A stretch of 64,000 nt of DNA from Microvirga splendida (GTDB lineage Bacteria; Pseudomonadota; Alphaproteobacteria; Rhizobiales; Beijerinckiaceae): contig NZ_JAELXT010000006.1 of assembly GCF_016427565.1 (NCBI RefSeq), forward strand, positions 124,001 to 188,000, given 5' to 3'. Positions 1 through 10,321 of the stretch are shown here, piece after piece. Position numbers and translations under genes: made by a program. Positions within the stretch are counted from its first letter, which is position 1. The number at the start of each line of letters is the position of its first letter. The notes below the pieces were generated by a model. It was given only the letters and a program-made list of their open reading frames with translations. It was not told the DNA's origin and did no database searches.

Positions 1-118
1 TCCGATGGCTCCGCCATCTCCGGCCGGGAATGACACCGAGCTCCACATCCGCCGTTGCCCCCCGGCGCGGGCGGGTGCTATAGGCCGGCCAGCAGATATC
101 CAAGGGGTATGACCATTC

Positions 119-406
119 ATGTCGGTCGATGAAAAAACGGTCCGCCGCATCGCCCATCTGGCGCGCATTGCCGTGACGGATGAGGAGGTGCCCCATCTCC
201 AGGGCGAGATCAACGCGATCCTCTCCTTCGTCGAGCAGCTCAACGAGGTGAACGTCGACGGTGTCGAGCCGATGACCTCCGTGACCCCCATGGTCATGAA
301 GAAGCGCCAGGACGGCGTGACCGACGGCGGCTACCCGGAGAAGATCGTCCGGAACGCCCCCGCCACGGAAGACCACTTCTTCCTGGTGCCCAAAGTCGTC
401 GAGTAG
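119..406 (+). CDS. gatC: Asp-tRNA(Asn)/Glu-tRNA(Gln) amidotransferase subunit C
   Basis: This 95-residue protein matches GatC, the small subunit that stabilises GatA against GatB in the cytoplasmic amidotransferase that converts Glu-tRNA(Gln) and Asp-tRNA(Asn) to their amides. The N-terminus has the typical GatC pattern of a [10 protein letters not shown] helix, and the C-terminus ends in FFLVPKVVE, close to the usual family ending. The ATG is preceded by AAGGGG about 11 bases upstream. gatA follows after a 115-base gap that contains an inverted-repeat element, so the two genes may still be co-transcribed. Identification is firm from sequence and neighbour. Confidence 0.96.
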   Translation: MSVDEKTVRRIAHLARIAVTDEEVPHLQGEINAILSFVEQLNEVNVDGVEPMTSVTPMVMKKRQDGVTDGGYPEKIVRNAPATEDHFFLVPKVVE

Positions 407-411
407 CGACA

Positions 412-510
412 TCATCCCGGCCGCAGCGCCAGCTTGAGAGCCGGGATCGCTCAAACCAGTTATTGCTTCCAGACGTTCCCGGATCGCGGCTCCGCCCCGT
501 CCGGGATGAC
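412..510. repeat. Intergenic inverted repeat (CATCCCGG...CCGGGATGAC family)
   Basis: The gatC-gatA gap is bounded by CATCCCGGCC on the left and GTCCGGGATGACA on the right, which are inverted copies. A related fragment (CCGGCCGGGAATGACAC) lies at about 20-38. The same terminal blocks recur at 11041-11132 and 15178-15282. It looks like a dispersed palindromic repeat of the kind common in Hyphomicrobiales genomes. Confidence 0.6.
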
Positions 511-521
511 AGGATGATCCC

Positions 522-2032
<1,511 letters not shown>

Positions 2033-2036
<4 letters not shown>

Positions 2037-2341
2037 GCCCAGTGGGTCCCACCGTTCCCGTCGTCACCCTCTGGGACTGGCTGCCCGCAGCCTTCGATCC
2101 GGTGCTGATTCTGATCGCGGTCTGGCTCGGCTGGAAGGCCGACCAGTTCGGCAAGGTAATGATCGTCGCGCTGGCCGCCTTCGGCGGGTCGGTCCTGGTG
2201 TCCTGGGCGATCAGCAGCCTCGGGTTGCCGTGGATCGCGCCGGTCCGCTCGGACGGGCTGACGCTCTTCCCGGTCCGGCTGGTCGCCGCAATGCTCTGGG
2301 CGAGCGGCGCCTATGCGGCCCACCGTCTGTCGAAGCGCTAG
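2033..2341 (+). CDS. Small membrane protein of unknown function
   Basis: A product of about 100 residues begins right at the gatA stop, either at TTG 2033 (TTGA overlap, suggesting translational coupling) or at GTG 2042. I could not decide between them because neither has a strong Shine-Dalgarno sequence. It has three hydrophobic segments, near residues 20-35, 42-62 and 80-98, separated by short charged loops, and ends in a basic tail (HRLSKR). It is probably an inner-membrane protein. I do not recognise a family. Its stop overlaps the convergent gene at 2338 by four bases. Confidence 0.6.
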
Positions 2342-2865
2342 GTTTCGGCGAGCCCTGCACCGGAACCGGCCGGGTTGCCGAGTGCCGCTGCGATGTCCGA
2401 GAGCGTCGCTTTTTCGGCGTCGCTGACGGCCACGCCTCCAAAGCCCAGGAAACCGCCCTCCTTGCCGGCCTCGGCCGATTTACGGGCGACGCTCCACAGC
2501 CATGACTTGAAGGCGGCCGCCTCGTCGGGCGCCTTGGCGTCGAGAAGCACCGAGACGCCATGAAGCTCCTCGATGGCCTTACGCTTCACATCGGCGAACT
2601 GGCTGCCCTTGAACTGGCTTTGGAAGGAGTCGCGCACGGCGTTACGCGTCTCGGTGTTGGCGATGTCGTCGGCCACGGCCTTCACCAGGGGCGTGGCCTG
2701 GGCGTCCTGCTTGGCCTCGAGCAGGGCCCAGCCGCTGGACATGGATTCCTGCAGCAGGCTCCAGAGCCCGCCCGGATCCGCCGCGGTGATCGCCATGCTG
2801 GCCACCACGGGGCTTGCCACGAGGCGGGACCATTCCTCAGGGGTGAAGCTCGACTTGTTCGCCAT
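2338..2865 (-). CDS. Conserved hypothetical soluble protein
   Basis: This 175-residue protein begins MANKSSFTPEEWSRL at 2865, with GGAGGCC just upstream; the longer reading frame to 2910 lacks this site. It is mostly helical in appearance, with no signal peptide or membrane segment. It carries the pattern FTPEEW..L..SP..A.MAITAADPGGLW near the start and a Gly-rich GGFLGFGGVAVS stretch near residue 145. I recall similar proteins of unknown function in Hyphomicrobiales but no named role. It converges with the small membrane gene after gatA. Confidence 0.65.
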   Translation of the reverse strand: MANKSSFTPEEWSRLVASPVVASMAITAADPGGLWSLLQESMSSGWALLEAKQDAQATPLVKAVADDIANTETRNAVRDSFQSQFKGSQFADVKRKAIEELHGVSVLLDAKAPDEAAAFKSWLWSVARKSAEAGKEGGFLGFGGVAVSDAEKATLSDIAAALGNPAGSGAGLAET

Positions 2866-2959
2866 GGTTGGCCTCCTGACATGCAGCCGGTGGGACACTC
2901 CCAAGCGCAATCGCTCGAGCTTGCCCTTGGTTCCGGGGCCAGCATAGCGGTGCGGAGCC

Positions 2960-2996
2960 CAAAAGGAATGGGCCCGACCGTGAGGTCAGGCCCATC
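2960..2996 (-). terminator. Rho-independent terminator of the 3023-3349 gene
   Basis: Read on the minus strand, ATGGGCC.GACC pairs with GGTC.GGCCCAT around a short loop (2968-2995) and is followed by TTCCTTTT. It lies just past the stop of the leftward gene. Confidence 0.75.
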
Positions 2997-3022
2997 CTGC
3001 GCAGTTGTGACGCGAGACGCGA

Positions 3023-3349
3023 TTACTGCGGGTTGGCCGGGGCCGCGGGGGCAGCCGGAGCTGCCGGAGCAGCAGGAGCCGCCGGGGTCGTCGGCGTGAC
3101 CGGGGTCACCGGAGCGGTCGTGGGGCCACCGACGGCGCCCGGTGCAACGGTTTCCGTCTGGGTGCCGACTGCGCCGGTGGTCGTCGGCTCGTCGCCGCCA
3201 TCATAGAAGAGGAAGGCCAGCAGGCCGAGAGCGATAACAAGACCGCCGATCACGTAGGCAAGAGTGTTCGAACCACGGCTGCTGTTATCGTAGACGTTCG
3301 TCTCACGATTGTAGACGTTGGGTTCGCGATCCATGGGATCCATAGCCAT
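3023..3349 (-). CDS. Single-pass membrane protein with Ala/Pro-rich tail
   Basis: This 108-residue protein starts MAMDPMDREP at 3349, behind a GGAG placed about 8 bases upstream. A charged, Asn-rich N-terminal stretch is followed by one transmembrane helix (AYVIGGLVIALGLLAFLFY, about residues 32-50), then a low-complexity region of Thr/Val/Gly and finally tandem PAA/PAAP repeats to the C-terminus. It is likely anchored with the tail in the periplasm. Function is unknown. It is divergent from gatB, and its transcript appears to end at the hairpin at 2968-2995. Confidence 0.75.
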   Translation of the reverse strand: MAMDPMDREPNVYNRETNVYDNSSRGSNTLAYVIGGLVIALGLLAFLFYDGGDEPTTTGAVGTQTETVAPGAVGGPTTAPVTPVTPTTPAAPAAPAAPAAPAAPANPQ

Positions 3350-3570
3350 TTTGAAACTCCTTGACCGTTTTACCTCCCGAACAACGCCGGATGCGGGGAG
3401 CGGTTTCATAGGAGCGTGGCAATTATTCTCGAAATCTGTGCATAAATTATTTCTCAACTTAACAAACCGGCAATCAATCTGAACACCCGTTCATCTTGAA
3501 GGGGGTTGACCGGTTCAAGCGCCGCTCGTACTCCGGGCTTCAAACACTGAGAATTAAAGGCGCAAGGCTC

Positions 3571-5046
3571 ATGAACGCTCCGGTCAACCCTAAGAAGCTC
3601 ATCAAGGGCGCGACAGGCGATTGGGAAATCGTCATCGGCATGGAGATCCATGCCCAGGTGACGAGCCAGGCCAAGCTCTTCTCCGGGGCCTCGACGGCCT
3701 TCGGCAACGATCCGAACAGCAACGTCTCGCTGGTGGATGCGGCTATGCCCGGCATGCTGCCCGTGATCAACGAGGAATGCGTGCGCCAGGCCATCCGCAC
3801 GGGGCTCGGCCTCAAGGCCGAGATCAACCTGCGCAGCACCTTCGACCGCAAGAACTACTTCTATCCGGACCTGCCGCAGGGCTACCAGATCAGCCAGTAC
3901 AAAAGCCCGATCGTGGGCGAGGGCGAGGTGATCGTGGACGTGCCGGAGACCGGCGAGACCATCACGGTGCGCATCGAGCGCCTGCACCTGGAGCAGGATG
4001 CCGGCAAGTCGATCCACGACCTGCACCCGACCCTGAGCTTCGTCGACCTCAACCGTTCCGGGGTGGCCCTCATGGAGATCGTGTCGAAGCCGGACCTGCG
4101 CTCGGCCGACGAGGCGCGCGCCTACGTGACCAAGCTGCGCACGATCCTGCGCTATCTCGGCACCTGCGACGGCGACATGGACAAGGGCAACCTGCGCGCC
4201 GACGTGAACGTCTCCGTGCGCCGCCCGGGCGACGAGCTCGGCACCCGTTGCGAGATCAAGAACGTCAACTCCATCCGGTTCATCGGCCAGGCCATCGAGG
4301 TCGAGGCGCGGCGCCAGATCGCGATCATCGAGGATGGCGGCACCATCGAGCAGGAGACCCGCCTCTACGATCCGGGCAAGGGCGAGACGCGCTCCATGCG
4401 CTCCAAGGAAGAGGCGCACGATTACCGCTACTTCCCCGACCCGGACCTGCTGCCCCTCGAGTTCGACCAGGCCTATGTGGACGACCTGGCGAAGGGTCTG
4501 CCGGAGCTGCCGGACGAGAAGAAGGCGCGCTTCATGGCCGATTACGGCCTCTCGCCCTATGACGCGAGCGTGCTGGTGGCCGAGCGCAGCTCCGCCGATT
4601 TCTTCGAGGAGGTGGCCAAGGGCCGCGACGGCAAGGCCGCGGCGAACTGGATCATCAACGAGCTGTTCGGCCGCCTGAACAAGGAAGGCAAGGACATCTC
4701 GGAGACGCCGGTCTCGGCGGCCCAGCTCGGCGCCATCATCGAGCTCATCGGCGAGAACGTGATCTCCGGCAAGATCGCCAAGGACCTGTTCGAAATCGTC
4801 TTCACGGAAGGCGGCGACCCGCGCGAACTCGTGGAAACGCGTGGCATGAAGCAGGTGACCGACACTGGCGCCATCGAGAAGGCCGTGGACGAGATCATCG
4901 CGGCAAACCCCGACAAGGTGGAGCAGGCGAAAGCCAAGCCCACGCTGCTCGGCTGGTTCGTCGGCCAGACCATGAAGGCCACGGGCGGCAAGGCCAACCC
5001 GCAGGCCCTCAACGACATCCTCAAGAAGAAGCTCGGGATCGAGTAA
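3571..5046 (+). CDS. gatB: Asp-tRNA(Asn)/Glu-tRNA(Gln) amidotransferase subunit B
   Basis: GatB, 491 residues, binds the misacylated tRNA and activates the side-chain carboxyl with ATP. The N-terminal [12 protein letters not shown] block, the [10 protein letters not shown]-like motif ([21 protein letters not shown]) and the C-terminal YqeY-like domain ([30 protein letters not shown]) are all present. The start at 3571 (MNAPVN) is chosen because it precedes the conserved N-terminus closely and follows GCGCAAGG; an upstream in-frame ATG adds 25 unlikely residues. It is separated from gatCA by three small genes. Confidence 0.97.
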   Translation: MNAPVNPKKLIKGATGDWEIVIGMEIHAQVTSQAKLFSGASTAFGNDPNSNVSLVDAAMPGMLPVINEECVRQAIRTGLGLKAEINLRSTFDRKNYFYPDLPQGYQISQYKSPIVGEGEVIVDVPETGETITVRIERLHLEQDAGKSIHDLHPTLSFVDLNRSGVALMEIVSKPDLRSADEARAYVTKLRTILRYLGTCDGDMDKGNLRADVNVSVRRPGDELGTRCEIKNVNSIRFIGQAIEVEARRQIAIIEDGGTIEQETRLYDPGKGETRSMRSKEEAHDYRYFPDPDLLPLEFDQAYVDDLAKGLPELPDEKKARFMADYGLSPYDASVLVAERSSADFFEEVAKGRDGKAAANWIINELFGRLNKEGKDISETPVSAAQLGAIIELIGENVISGKIAKDLFEIVFTEGGDPRELVETRGMKQVTDTGAIEKAVDEIIAANPDKVEQAKAKPTLLGWFVGQTMKATGGKANPQALNDILKKKLGIE

Positions 5047-5110
5047 GGCCGTTGGCCATCCCGGCGGAACGCAGCCGCGCCCGTCGGGGCTCCCGCAGGG
5101 CACCGAACCT

Positions 5111-5761
5111 GTGACCTCGCAGCCCAACCCCTTCGCGCCGCACTGGCTGATCCGGGACATCGTGATCGGCTCGCACCGCGCCGCCGTGGGGGCCGGAGGC
5201 CTTCTGTTCGTCGGCGACTCCCTCGTCGAAGGTTTCTACTGGAATCGCATCGCATCGCTGCCCGTGCTGAACGCGGGCTATTCCGGCATCTGGACCGAGG
5301 CCCTGGAGCCGCGGGTGCCGCTTCTCCTGCAATCGGCCCGTCCCGGGCTCGCCATGCTGCTCGTCGGCACGAACGATGCCAAGAAGGGCTGTACGGACGA
5401 TGCGCTCGACGGTGTGATGCGGCACTTCGATTCCATCCTCCGTCACTTCGAGGAGGCAGCCGTGCCGCTCGTCGTGATGACCCCGCCGCCCATCGAGGCG
5501 GGCAAGCGCCTGACGGGCTTCTATGCGAAGGACGCCATGGCATCCTTGAGCCGCCGCATGGTGCAGGCGGCGAAAGGCCGGGCCGTGGCCATCGTCGATC
5601 TGCAGCGGGCTTTTGCCGACGGGGACGGCGCCGCGAAAGCAGGCGTTACGACGGACGGCATTCACCTGTCGGCAGGGGCCTATCGCCGGCTGCACGACAT
5701 GCTCGAACGAACGATCGCCACCGTGACGGCGAGGAGGGGCGGTGACCAACGCGGCGCGTAA
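5111..5761 (+). CDS. SGNH/GDSL-type hydrolase
   Basis: This 216-residue protein has the SGNH esterase layout: block I LLFVGDSLVEGF with nucleophile S37, a glycine in block II (NAGYSG), block III GTND (86-89), and the block V dyad TDGIHLSAGAY (D182, H185). No signal peptide is visible, so it is probably cytoplasmic. Members are esterases, lipases or acyl-carbohydrate hydrolases; the substrate cannot be read from sequence. The start is GTG. It overlaps the next acetyltransferase gene by 20 bases, so the two are co-translated. Confidence 0.85.
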   Translation: MTSQPNPFAPHWLIRDIVIGSHRAAVGAGGLLFVGDSLVEGFYWNRIASLPVLNAGYSGIWTEALEPRVPLLLQSARPGLAMLLVGTNDAKKGCTDDALDGVMRHFDSILRHFEEAAVPLVVMTPPPIEAGKRLTGFYAKDAMASLSRRMVQAAKGRAVAIVDLQRAFADGDGAAKAGVTTDGIHLSAGAYRRLHDMLERTIATVTARRGGDQRGA

Positions 5762-6269
5762 CATTGAGGACCTTGCTGTCATCCGTCCCGTCGTCGACAG
5801 CGACAGGCAGGATCTCTTCGGCCTGATCGCGATCTGCTATGTGGACTATCCCGGCTGCTTCGTCGATCCGCATGAGGATCTGCCGGACCTGCGCGCACCC
5901 GGCACCGCCTATCGCGAGACCGGCGGCGCCTTCTGGGCCGTCGAGGACGAGCGCGGTCGCGTCTGTGCCTGCGTGGCTGTCGATTTTCCGGACAGCGGAA
6001 CGGCGGAACTGCACCGGCTCTACGTGCGCCCGGACCAGCGCGGACGCGGCTTGGGCTCGCGCCTCGTTCATCGGGCCGAGGCGCATGCGCGCAGCAACGG
6101 CGCGGCTCGCATGGTTCTGTGGTCCGACACGCGCTTCGTCACGGCGCACCGCCTCTATGCGAGGTTGGGCTATGTGCAGGCCGGGGAACAGCGTCAGCTG
6201 GCGGATATTTCGCAATCGGCGGAATACCGGTTTGAAAAGAGCCTTGAAAGCATCCAGAGTGCGGCCTGA
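5742..6269 (+). CDS. GNAT family N-acetyltransferase
   Basis: This 175-residue GNAT protein carries the acetyl-CoA binding motif A as LYVRPDQRGRGLGSRLVHRAE (about residues 92-112) and a C-terminal AHRLYARLGY motif B. The start is GTG inside the end of the SGNH hydrolase gene. The acceptor substrate is unknown. Pairing with an SGNH hydrolase could mean linked acyl transfer and removal, but that is only inference from the overlap. Confidence 0.85.
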   Translation: MTNAARNIEDLAVIRPVVDSDRQDLFGLIAICYVDYPGCFVDPHEDLPDLRAPGTAYRETGGAFWAVEDERGRVCACVAVDFPDSGTAELHRLYVRPDQRGRGLGSRLVHRAEAHARSNGAARMVLWSDTRFVTAHRLYARLGYVQAGEQRQLADISQSAEYRFEKSLESIQSAA

Positions 6270-6302
6270 GCGGGTGCGGATCACAGGATGGGAGCAGCGT
6301 CC

Positions 6303-6938
6303 ATGATGTTAGAGGTGGCGGGCGTCTTTGCCGGAATCATCCTTGCGCAGGTATCGCCCGGCCCGAACCTCATGGCCGTGTCCTCCATCGCCCTGGGCGG
6401 CGGGCGTGGGCCCGGCGCCATCGCGGCGGCGGGAATCGCCACGGGGGTGTTCATCTGGTCCATCCTGTTTGCGCTCGGGATCGGCGCGCTCCTCAAGGCT
6501 TTCCCGCAGGCGATCACCGCGATGCGCCTTCTGGGTGGAGGCTATCTCGTCTATCTGGGCCTGCGCGCCCTGCGGACGGCGTTTGCGCCATCCGCCAGAA
6601 AGCCCAACCCGGAGCGCGCCGCCATCCCGGCGGGAGAAGCCTACCGCCGCGGATTGTTCGTCGTCATGACCAATCCGAAGGCGGCCCTGAAGTGGGTGGC
6701 GATCTCGATGTATCTGGCGTCCCTGAGCCTCTCGACGCTCCAGTTCCTGGCCATCGGAGTCGGAGCTTCCGCGTCGGCCATGATCATCTACGGCACCTAC
6801 GCGCTGATCTTCTCGACCGGTGTCGCCATGCGGGCCTATGCCCGCTTCTTCCGCATCATCGAGGGAAGCTTCGGCGCCGTCTTCGGCGCCATCGGCGCGA
6901 AGGTCTTCGTCGATGGCGTGCGCGAGCTGAGGGCCTGA
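6303..6938 (+). CDS. LysE/RhtB-type amino-acid exporter
   Basis: This 211-residue integral membrane protein has the LysE-superfamily N-terminal motif AQVSPGPN (about residues 16-23) and about six hydrophobic segments, with the RALRTAF and TNPKA motifs typical of RhtB-like exporters. The substrate is probably an amino acid or derivative leaving the cell, but is not predictable. The start at 6303 (MMLEV) is chosen over 6288 because GGGAGC lies seven bases upstream. Confidence 0.85.
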   Translation: MMLEVAGVFAGIILAQVSPGPNLMAVSSIALGGGRGPGAIAAAGIATGVFIWSILFALGIGALLKAFPQAITAMRLLGGGYLVYLGLRALRTAFAPSARKPNPERAAIPAGEAYRRGLFVVMTNPKAALKWVAISMYLASLSLSTLQFLAIGVGASASAMIIYGTYALIFSTGVAMRAYARFFRIIEGSFGAVFGAIGAKVFVDGVRELRA

Positions 6939-6947
6939 CGCGCTGCG

Positions 6948-7361
6948 TCAGGCGACGCCGTATTCCTCCGCGTAGCGGTTGGCCACCCGCGTCTGCCACA
7001 GGCACAGCGCCGGCGCGACGATGAGCTCGACGACCAGGCCGCCGAGCATGAAGAGCGAGGGCAGGCCGGTGAGCCCCAGGCCGATGAGGCGGCTCAAGCC
7101 CCCGATGACCACGACCAGCGTGAGCAGCCGGAAGCGGCCGGTGTGGATCTCGATGGAGGGCAGGGTGCTCCAGAAGCACAGGCCGATGCCGAGCAGCAGG
7201 CCCGACAGGTAGCGGAAGTGGCTCTCCGCCGAGATGCTCACCGCATCGCCCGTCAGCGCCTGCCCGAACAGGACGCCGTAGAGCCCCGTTGCAACCGGGA
7301 TGACCGCCACGACGGCAACGGCCTGCTGCAGCAGCTTTCGCTCACGTGCCATGCCGGGCAT
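6948..7361 (-). CDS. DUF4345-type membrane protein
   Basis: This 137-residue protein has four hydrophobic segments and the pattern LYG..FG..L....SISAESHFRYLSGLLLGIGL (about residues 27-62), which I recognise as the DUF4345 family. GGAG sits five bases before the ATG. Function is unknown. It is convergent with the LysE-type gene, with only nine bases between their ends. Confidence 0.75.
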   Translation of the reverse strand: MPGMARERKLLQQAVAVVAVIPVATGLYGVLFGQALTGDAVSISAESHFRYLSGLLLGIGLCFWSTLPSIEIHTGRFRLLTLVVVIGGLSRLIGLGLTGLPSLFMLGGLVVELIVAPALCLWQTRVANRYAEEYGVA

Positions 7362-7455
7362 GGGATCTCCTCAGGTTTTCTGGATTCCGCTTCTTCACGA
7401 TTGAGACACAATCTTCTAGTGTCTGCGCAACAGAATTTTCTTCGGGGGATGGACG

Positions 7456-8097
7456 ATGCCGACACGTTTCGAGCTTCACGGAATTGCCTTGTCCGGGCCG
7501 ACCTACAAGGTCGGCCTGCTGCTGACGCTCTCGGGCGAGCCCTTCGACTACATGCACATGAACCTGAGAGGCGGGGAGCACAAGCAGCCCGGCTATCTGT
7601 CGAAGCAGCGTTACGGGCAGGTGCCTCTCCTCGTTGACCGCAACAACGGCCGGCATCTGTGCCAGTCCGCCGCGATCCTGGAATACCTGGCCGATACCCT
7701 CGGCAAGTTCGGCGGCGCGACGCTCGACGAGCGCCTGCAGGCGCGCGAGTGGCTCTATTGGGACTTCGACCGCCTGGCGCCGGCGATCTACCGCACCCGC
7801 GGCATCAAGGCCGGGTTCCGCAAGGGCGGCCCCGAGGTTCTGGAGATGTATGCGGCCGAGGCCCAATCCGCCCTCCAGGTGCTGGACCAGCACCTCGCGG
7901 GACGGAACTGGATCGTGGGCGAGGGGGTCACTATCGCCGACATCGATATTTACGGCGTGCTGGCCTATGCGGGCGACGCCGAGATCGACCTCGCGCCCTA
8001 TCCGGCGGTGACGGCTTGGATGGCGCGCTTCGAGGCGCTCGATGGATGCAGGAAGCCCAAGGATCTTCTGCCCATGGAAAGCCGCGCCGCCGCATGA
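7456..8097 (+). CDS. Glutathione S-transferase family protein
   Basis: This 213-residue protein has a thioredoxin-fold N-terminal domain (residues 1-80) with the glutathione-binding GQVPLLVD (cis-Pro) and CQSAAILEYLA (Ser/Ala-Ile-x-x-Tyr-Leu) motifs. A helical C-terminal domain contains the hydrophobic staple pattern GEGVTIADIDIYGVLAY. It is cytoplasmic and likely a glutathione transferase or disulfide reductase of unknown substrate. Its TGA overlaps the ATG of the downstream acetyltransferase (ATGA), indicating one operon. Confidence 0.88.
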   Translation: MPTRFELHGIALSGPTYKVGLLLTLSGEPFDYMHMNLRGGEHKQPGYLSKQRYGQVPLLVDRNNGRHLCQSAAILEYLADTLGKFGGATLDERLQAREWLYWDFDRLAPAIYRTRGIKAGFRKGGPEVLEMYAAEAQSALQVLDQHLAGRNWIVGEGVTIADIDIYGVLAYAGDAEIDLAPYPAVTAWMARFEALDGCRKPKDLLPMESRAAA

Positions 8098-8555
8098 GCG
8101 ATCTCCTGATCCGCGAAGCGCAGGCGGGCGATCTCGAAGCGATCATCCGCCTGCACGAGGAGGACGAGCTGGGCTCCCACGGCGATCTCTGGTCGCCCGA
8201 AACCCGGCCTGCCTACGAGGCCGCTTTCGCCGCGATCGAGCGCAGCCCCGAGAACCGGCTGTTCGTGGCGGTCGATGGCCGCGAGATCGTCGGCACGTTC
8301 CAGCTCACCTTCATCCCCAACCTCACGGGACGCGGCGCTCTGCGGGTGAAGGTGGAGAGCGTGAAGGTGAAGGCCGCATGGCGCTCCACCGGCATCGGCG
8401 CCCGGATGATGGTCTTCGCAGAAGAACACGCCCGTGAGAACGGCGCCCGCGCCATGGAGCTGACCTCCAACAAGACCCGGGGGGACGCCCACCGCTTCTA
8501 TGAGCGCCTCGGATTCACGCGCAGCCATGAAGGTTTCAAGAAGAAACTCGGCTAA
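8094..8555 (+). CDS. GNAT family N-acetyltransferase
   Basis: This 153-residue GNAT protein starts MSDLLIREAQAGD at 8094, overlapping the GST stop by four bases. Motif A reads VKVKAAWRSTGIGARMMVFAE (about residues 84-104) and motif B is DAHRFYERLGF near residue 135. It resembles small aminoacyl or aminoglycoside-type acetyltransferases, but the substrate is not identifiable. A dispersed repeat begins immediately after its stop codon. Confidence 0.87.
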   Translation: MSDLLIREAQAGDLEAIIRLHEEDELGSHGDLWSPETRPAYEAAFAAIERSPENRLFVAVDGREIVGTFQLTFIPNLTGRGALRVKVESVKVKAAWRSTGIGARMMVFAEEHARENGARAMELTSNKTRGDAHRFYERLGFTRSHEGFKKKLG

Positions 8556-8690
8556 AGCATCGGACCCAAAAGTGTTCTTGCACCTTTGGGATCCATCCGA
8601 TGCTTTCTTCTTGGATAAAAGCATCGTGTGACCCGGAAAACCGGATCCACTTTTCGCTGGCGCGGCCCGCTGGGTCCGCACGATGCTCTA
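8556..8690. repeat. AAAAGTGG/GCATCG palindromic repeat, copy 1
   Basis: Two linked hairpins. AGCATCGGACCCAAAAGTG pairs with CACCTTTGGG...CCGATGCT (8556-8604). GCATCGTG...GGAAAACCGGATCCACTTTTC with CGCACGATGCT runs to 8690. Four further copies occur at 18432, 51617, 59065 and 61409. It starts one base after a stop codon. The rest of this gap, up to 8874, shows no other structure I can name. Confidence 0.85.
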
Positions 8691-8874
8691 GTTGGTGGGA
8701 CTGCCGCACCCAGACGGCGACGTGTGCAGCTGATTAGGAGCCGGACGGATCCGCGTGGGGTACCTATCTCGAAATACCGCCACAGGTTTGCGGCATGGCC
8801 GGTTGTGCTGACTCGAAAGCTCTTCGATACTCATCTCCGCAGCATTCCTCTCTTTCACAGCGGAGGGTTATGAG

Positions 8875-9240
8875 ATGTCCCCTGCCATTGAGATCAGGCG
8901 CTTTGAGAGCCCCGACCAACTCCTCGACATGAAGGAGCACGGCCGAATTTCCATTATCAAGATGGCTGATGGCACAGCTGGCATGCACGCCGTCTTCGAA
9001 CCAGGCTGGACCTGGGAGGCCGACGAGAAGCCGCTGCTCGGCTCACCCGATTCATGTCCGATGCGCCACACTGGCTACTGCATTGGCGGCAAGCTTGTGG
9101 TTCGCATGGTTGATACGGGCATTGAGACGCACATCGGCGCCGGCGACTTCTTCGAGATCCCACCCGGCCACGACGCATACGTCGAAGGCAATGAGCGCGC
9201 GGAGTTGATCTTGTTCGCTCCACCCGAACACCAGCACTGA
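8875..9240 (+). CDS. Cupin-domain protein
   Basis: This 121-residue single-domain protein has a cupin signature: DSCPMRHTGYCIGGKLVVRM (about residues 59-78) for the first motif and GAGDFFEIPPGHDAYVEGNE (about 88-107) for the second. A metal site is possible through H65 and H99, but the first motif lacks the usual paired His and Glu, so metal binding is uncertain. GGAGGG sits eight bases before the ATG. The upstream DNA is less GC-rich than its neighbours, suggesting accessory DNA. Function is unknown. Confidence 0.8.
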   Translation: MSPAIEIRRFESPDQLLDMKEHGRISIIKMADGTAGMHAVFEPGWTWEADEKPLLGSPDSCPMRHTGYCIGGKLVVRMVDTGIETHIGAGDFFEIPPGHDAYVEGNERAELILFAPPEHQH

Positions 9241-9420
9241 CGGCCCAACGGGTCAGAGAACGCTGCGATGGTCGTTTCGTCACCATTCTCCCGCGATCGA
9301 TAGATCGGGACGAGATGGGGAGCGATCCGAGCATTCCTTTACGAAACGCCTGTCCTCGTCCGCGGTCGCAAGTGCCCCGAAGATGAGGCTGAAAGGCTTG
9401 CCGCTGAACCAGTCGGCCGA

Positions 9421-9783
9421 TCAGTTGAGCGTGCGGATCTCGTGCCGGGCGGTGCCGGGAGGGCCCTTGCGGATCGTCACGCTCGCGTCCTGCGCCAGCG
9501 GATGGGTCTTCAGGACCCGCTCGATGGCGTAGTACATGGCCTCGGCATCACGACCATAGAGTTAGATGATCGTATCTGCTTCGCCGCGCGCATATCCGTC
9601 GATCTCGCCGAGGTCCCCGAGGGCGACCTCGAGCTGGCTTTCGAAGCCGGAGAGGCTGTATTCCTCGTAGATCGCAGCGGGAAGGGAATGGCTGTCGAGG
9701 CGGATGAACAGCGCCTGCTGGGCCGGAATGTAGTTGCCGCCGGAAGCGGCTTGCTTGCCGATGATGCGGGATAGCCAATTCAT
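9421..9783 (-). pseudogene. Unidentified gene interrupted by an in-frame TAA
   Basis: A leftward gene starts MNWLSRIIGKQ at 9783 with AGGAG seven bases upstream. It reads about 73 codons to a TAA at 9562-9564, then continues in the same frame for 46 more clearly protein-like codons (beginning LYGRDAEAMYY) to a TGA at 9421-9423. A single base change, such as TAC or TAT to TAA, would explain this and would restore a product of about 120 residues reading ..DTIIYLYGRDAEAMY... I do not recognise the family. The remaining DNA from 9241 to 9420 has no supported gene. Confidence 0.65.
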
Positions 9784-9880
9784 GGAGAGCTCCTGTCCAA
9801 TCGAGGCGTTCGTCAAAGGACGAGCATCGGGCGAGTCTCAAAAGTGGCCGTCACCTTCGAGCCCGATGATGCAGGCTTTG

Positions 9881-10132
9881 TCAGGCCTTGGTGCCGTCCT
9901 TCAGGCGCTTGTTGCAGGCGCTCCAGAAGGCCGGCCACTTCATGTCCTTGGCGACCTTGCCGCTGGCCTTGGCTTCCTTCCACTCGAGGCTGCACTTGCT
10001 CATGCGCTCGCGGGCGGCCATCTGGGCCGCGGTCGGCTCCTTCTTCGGCTTGGTCTCGGTGGCCTGTGCGGCGCCGGCGAGCGCGAAAGTCATGGCGGCA
10101 GCAAGAGCCGCGTTTCCTATTCGGTTCATCAT
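9881..10132 (-). CDS. Small secreted protein with a cysteine pair
   Basis: This 83-residue precursor has a signal peptide (MMNRIGNAALAAAMTFALAG, cleavage likely after AQA at about 23). The charged mature part has two cysteines in the pattern RMSKCSLEW (about C47) and WPAFWSACNKRL (about C72). The Cys spacing and Lys-rich character recall PsiF-like periplasmic proteins, which is a weak match. GGGGGTGA lies about six bases before the start. A similar small secreted protein is encoded at 37982-38236. Function is unknown. Confidence 0.7.
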   Translation of the reverse strand: MMNRIGNAALAAAMTFALAGAAQATETKPKKEPTAAQMAARERMSKCSLEWKEAKASGKVAKDMKWPAFWSACNKRLKDGTKA

Positions 10133-10321
10133 CGAATCACCCCCACAGCGATTTATTTACGTTATAAGATTTCTGAATCGGCGCGCGGCAACATGCAAGC
10201 CCCGTTGAGCTGCCATGCGTCGATTTCGTAGGATTTTCATTGCGGGCGAGGGTGCCAGGGCCAATCTTATGGCTTAACGTTCCGGCGCAAACCCGTGTTG
10301 TAACCTAAAGAGAGGCGTTTC

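Noticed and set aside
3458-3570. tRNA-like GGTTCAAG segment in the gatB upstream region
   Set aside because: No D-arm, anticodon arm or acceptor pairing could be built around it.
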